Notes under the pieces: model-generated | What the model saw: the letters and a program-made list of their open reading frames with translations, nothing else | The model's database searches: none | What the model was told of the DNA's origin: nothing | Shown: one piece after another, positions 60,768-64,000 of the stretch | Layout: the number at the start of each line of letters is the position of its first letter | How positions within the stretch are numbered: position 1 is the first letter of the stretch | Position numbers and translations under genes: made by a program | Assembly (NCBI GenBank): GCA_014529385.2 | Contig: CM043953.1 | Span: 62,557,872 to 62,621,871, forward strand | Origin: Adiantum capillus-veneris | Taxonomy: Eukaryota > Streptophyta > Polypodiopsida > Polypodiales > Pteridaceae | Direction of reading: 5' to 3' | Length of the DNA: 64,000 nt

Positions 60768-63700
60768 TTATCCTTGAATGCCGATTGAAGATGAGCAAAA
60801 GCTCAACTTCTCCTTGTTGACCACCTTTGTAAACATGTCTGCAGGATTTTCACTTGTATGCACCTTTCCTAGCTTTAGTTGTCCCTCTTCCAAAAGAGTG
60901 CGTATGAAGTGATATCTCACCTCAATGTGCTTTTTCCTTGAATGAAAGGCTGAGTTCTTCGCAAGATGGATAGCGCTTTGGCTATTACTGTACAAGACAC
61001 AATTGTCTTGTTTGAATCCAAGCTCTTCTAAGAATATGTGAAGCCACAGAATTTCTTTGCTTGCCTCCGTCATTGCTACATACTCTGCTTCCGTGGTAGA
61101 AAGTGAAACCGCTTTCTGCAGCTTTGAAGCCCAGCTTACTGCTGTGCCTCCAACCGTGAACACATAGCCAGTAGTGCTCCTTCGAGTATCTTTGTCACCT
61201 GCCATATCTGCATCAGCATACCCTTCTAGAAAAATATCAGTTCCTCCAAAATACAAAGCATTTGTTGTTGTCCCTTTTAGATACCTAAGTATCCACTTCA
61301 CAGCTTACCAATGCTCTTTACCTGGGTTGTCCATGAACCTACTCACAACTCCCACTGCATGTGCAATGTCTGGCCTTGTCCAGACCATAGCATACATTAG
61401 AGAACCTACCGCTACAGCATATGGAACTTTAGACATATAGGCTATCTCCTCTTATGTCTTTGGACACATATCCTTCGTTAGTTTAAAATGACCAGCCAAA
61501 GGTGTAGAAACTGGTTTTGCATTTTGCATTGCAAACCTTTCTAGTACCTTCTTGATGTAATCTTCTTGAGATAGCTTTATTGTCTTCTTCGTCCTGTCCC
61601 TTGATATTTTCATACCAAGTATCCTCTTTGCAGCACCTAAATCTTTCATTGAAAAAGATTTGGAGAGCTCCTCTTTTAGGTCTTTGATGTCCTGCATGTT
61701 AGCACTTGCAATCAACATGTCATCAACATACAACATTAGGATGATGAATTTCCCATCTCCCAAATTCTCCGTGTAGACGCAGTGATCCGAGTTGCATCTT
61801 GTGAATCCATGATCCAACATCCATCGATCAAACTTCAAGTACCATTGTCTTGATGCTTGCTTTAAACCATACAAGATCTTCTTTAATCTGCAAACCATTT
61901 TCTCCTTACCTTTTACTTCATACCCCTTTGGTTGAAGCATGTAGATTTCCTCCTCTAAGTCACCGTGAGGGAATGCTGTATTTACATCCATTTGCTCGAG
62001 ATTTAGATCATGAGCAGCCACAAGGCTTAAGACAAGCCTAATTGAGTTCATTTTTACAACAGGAGAAAATATTTCATTGAAGTCAATACCTTTCTTTTGA
62101 GAAAAACCTTTTACCACAAGCATAGACTTGTACCTTTTCTTCCCACCTTCTTCTTCCTTTAGTTTGTACACCCATTTGTTTTGAAGTGCCCGCTTACCTT
62201 TAGGCGACTCAACCAACTCCCATGTTTGGTTGCGATGTAGTGAGTCCATCTCCACTTGCATGCTCTTCGTCCATTCTTCTTTGGATTCATGTTGCATAGC
62301 TTCTTCATATGATTCCGGCTCTCCAGAATCTGAGATCAGGAGATGGTTGAAGGAAGGAACAAACCTTTTTGGAGGTCTACTTGCTCTTGTAGATCTTCGG
62401 GGAATAGGTTGAGGCTCCTCATTTGGTTGACGTTGTTGTACATTGTCACTGTTTGCAGTCCTTGAGTCTTCACCGTCCTCAAGCTCCATGTACTCATCAC
62501 CTGTTTCTTTTGTTTGTTTTCTTTCCAAGTAATCTTTGTACATATTTTGTTCGTTAAAAATTACATCCCTACTCCTTAAGATTTTACCATCTTCAGGATT
62601 CCATAGGCGATACCCAAAGTCTCCTTCTCCATAGACAATGAAGAAACACTTTTTGGACTTTGCATCTAACTTTGATCTTAGGCTTCTATCTATGTGCATG
62701 AAAGCCTCACACCCAAACACTTTGAGAAATGTATAATTCACCGGTTTACCTGTCCATGCCTCTTCTGGAACTCCCCCATCCAATGCCGTTGAGGGTGACC
62801 GATTGATTAAGTACACAGACGTACTTACAGCTGCCGCCCAAAGCTCAAGCGGTAGGCCTGCATGTAGCCGCATGCTTCGTGCTCGTTCCATGATTGTCCT
62901 GTTCATCCTTTCTGAAATCCCATTTTGTTGAGGTGTCCTTGGGGTTGTCCTTTGCCTCCGAATGCCATTGCTAGCACAAAAGTTTTCAAAAGCTTGGCTG
63001 CAATATTCGCCTCCATTGTCGGATCTGAGGCATTTAACCTTGGTACCTGTTTCATTCTCCACAAAGGCTTTCCACCTTTGAAATATGGAAAATACATCGG
63101 ATTTATTCTTCATGACATAAACGCATGTTTTTCTAGTCGCATCGTCTATGAATGTTACATAGTACAATGAGCCACCAAGTGATGGCGTACTTGCAGGACC
63201 CCAAACATCAGAATGAACCAACTCAAGTTTTTTATTTTTTCTTTCATTTCCTGATTTTTGAAATTTTACCCTCGTTTGTTTACCATAAACACAATCTTCA
63301 CAGAACTCTAAGTCCACTTCTTTCAAACCTGCTGGAAGCTTCTTTGTTTGAAGGATTTGCATTCCTTTGGCACTCATATGCCCAATTCGGTAGTGCCACA
63401 CCGCACTGTCAACTTCTGTAGTTGCTGCACAAGCTGAAGGTTGCGTGCTAACAGTACACAAGTAAAGTGTACCGACTTTTTCACCCTTGGCAACCACCAA
63501 AGATCCCTTTGAGATCTTCCACCGTTTGTTTCCGAATGCAATTTTGTGACCTTCATCGTCCAATTGTCCTGTAGAGATCAAATTTTTGCAAAGAGAAGGA
63601 ACATGCCTAACATCTTTAAGCTTCCATTCATTTCCGTTAGCAGTTTTGATAGAAACTGTACCTTTGCCGACAATCTCACAAGCTTCATCATCTCCCAAGT

Positions 63701-64000
63701 ATACATACCCAAAATTACCTTTGGTGTAGTCTTGGAAATGTTGCTTGTGTGGTGTCGCATGGAATGAAGCCCCGGAATCTACTATCCAGGAATTAGACAC
63801 ATTGTCTAATGAGAGAATTAGAGCATCTTGCTCTACTTTACCTACCACATTGGCCTCCGATGTTGGCTTGTTGTCTTGAGACTCTGTCTCCTTCTTCTTC
63901 TTGGACCAGCAATCCTTCTTGACGTGGCCCTTCTTTCCGCAGTTCCAGCATTCAAGAACTGACTTTGTGCGTGACTTGCTCCGCCTTGAGCGATCACGAC
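60768..64000 (-). pseudogene. Copia gag-pol polyprotein, 3' part, two stops
   Basis: It enters from the right edge with a zinc knuckle (CWNCGKKGHVKKDC, about 63905-63955) and runs open to 61452. In order: protease DSGASFH; integrase zinc module HxxxxH..CxxC around RIGHM and CEDC; integrase core with HSDVWGP, RSDNGGEY and a downstream Glu; RT with the QMDVNTAFPHGDL and YVDDM motifs. TAA at 61452-61454 and TAA at 61305-61307 fall between RT and RNase H. RNase H follows in the same frame (60768-61301), with [18 protein letters not shown] and ENPADMFTK. Gene order places it in Copia/Pseudoviridae. The GTG at 63848 is not a start: the frame continues past the window. Confidence 0.95.

Overview
The window is plant nuclear DNA made almost entirely of transposable elements in several states of decay. 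Evidence for a plant is a CACTA (En/Spm) element with the DUF4216 tail and a Ptta/En/Spm second gene, a Copia element with the plant-type YVDD reverse transcriptase, Ty3/gypsy pieces, a Mutator-like MITE, spliceosomal GT-AG introns, and very long GA/GT microsatellites. A fern or another seed-free plant is my guess from the style of the elements; nothing in the window proves it. I found no housekeeping gene, rRNA, true tRNA or CRISPR array.

Layout. 1-8.5 kb holds two plus-strand genes (coiled coil + RING-like; FCP1/NIF phosphatase-like) facing a minus-strand transposase-like gene. All three are bound together by a dispersed CCACT..AGTGG hairpin motif in introns and intergenic DNA. 9.1-9.6 kb is a gypsy RNase H fragment, followed by a pair of ~1.25 kb direct repeats (9.63-10.88 and 16.68-17.93 kb). 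These look like LTRs of a minus-strand element carrying gag-like and membrane-type ORFs but no visible pol. 17.96-21.43 kb is a 3.5 kb near-perfect palindrome carrying two mirrored copies of a gene. 22.2-24.4 and 29.2-37.8 kb are two copies of one repeat pair. Comparing them gives empty sites that date and delimit three insertions: a 463 bp Mutator-like MITE, a 6,043 bp CACTA element with a 3 bp target duplication, and a 383 bp small TIR element. 38.4-39.1 kb is a LINE 3' end.

From 42.3 to 59.9 kb lies a roughly 2.75 kb degenerate repeat in three direct copies. The third copy is split by a ~9.49 kb element (about 49,666-59,152) with ~20 bp terminal inverted repeats. This element carries plus-strand ORFs of unknown function, nested hairpins, a minus-strand histone H3-variant pseudogene, and a large minus-strand transposase-like gene. 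The end of the third copy is hit by a Copia retrotransposon (LTR 59,872-60,707; gag-pol running off the right edge).

The two most interesting objects are the multi-gene modules at 1-8.5 kb and 49.7-59.2 kb. Both have plus-strand accessory genes converging on a minus-strand transposase-like gene. One encodes RING-like and phosphatase-like proteins, the other a histone H3 variant with a CENH3-like flavour. They may be large cargo-carrying DNA transposons. Most frames are broken by single-base shifts or by stops that fit C-to-T loss of Gln or Arg codons.
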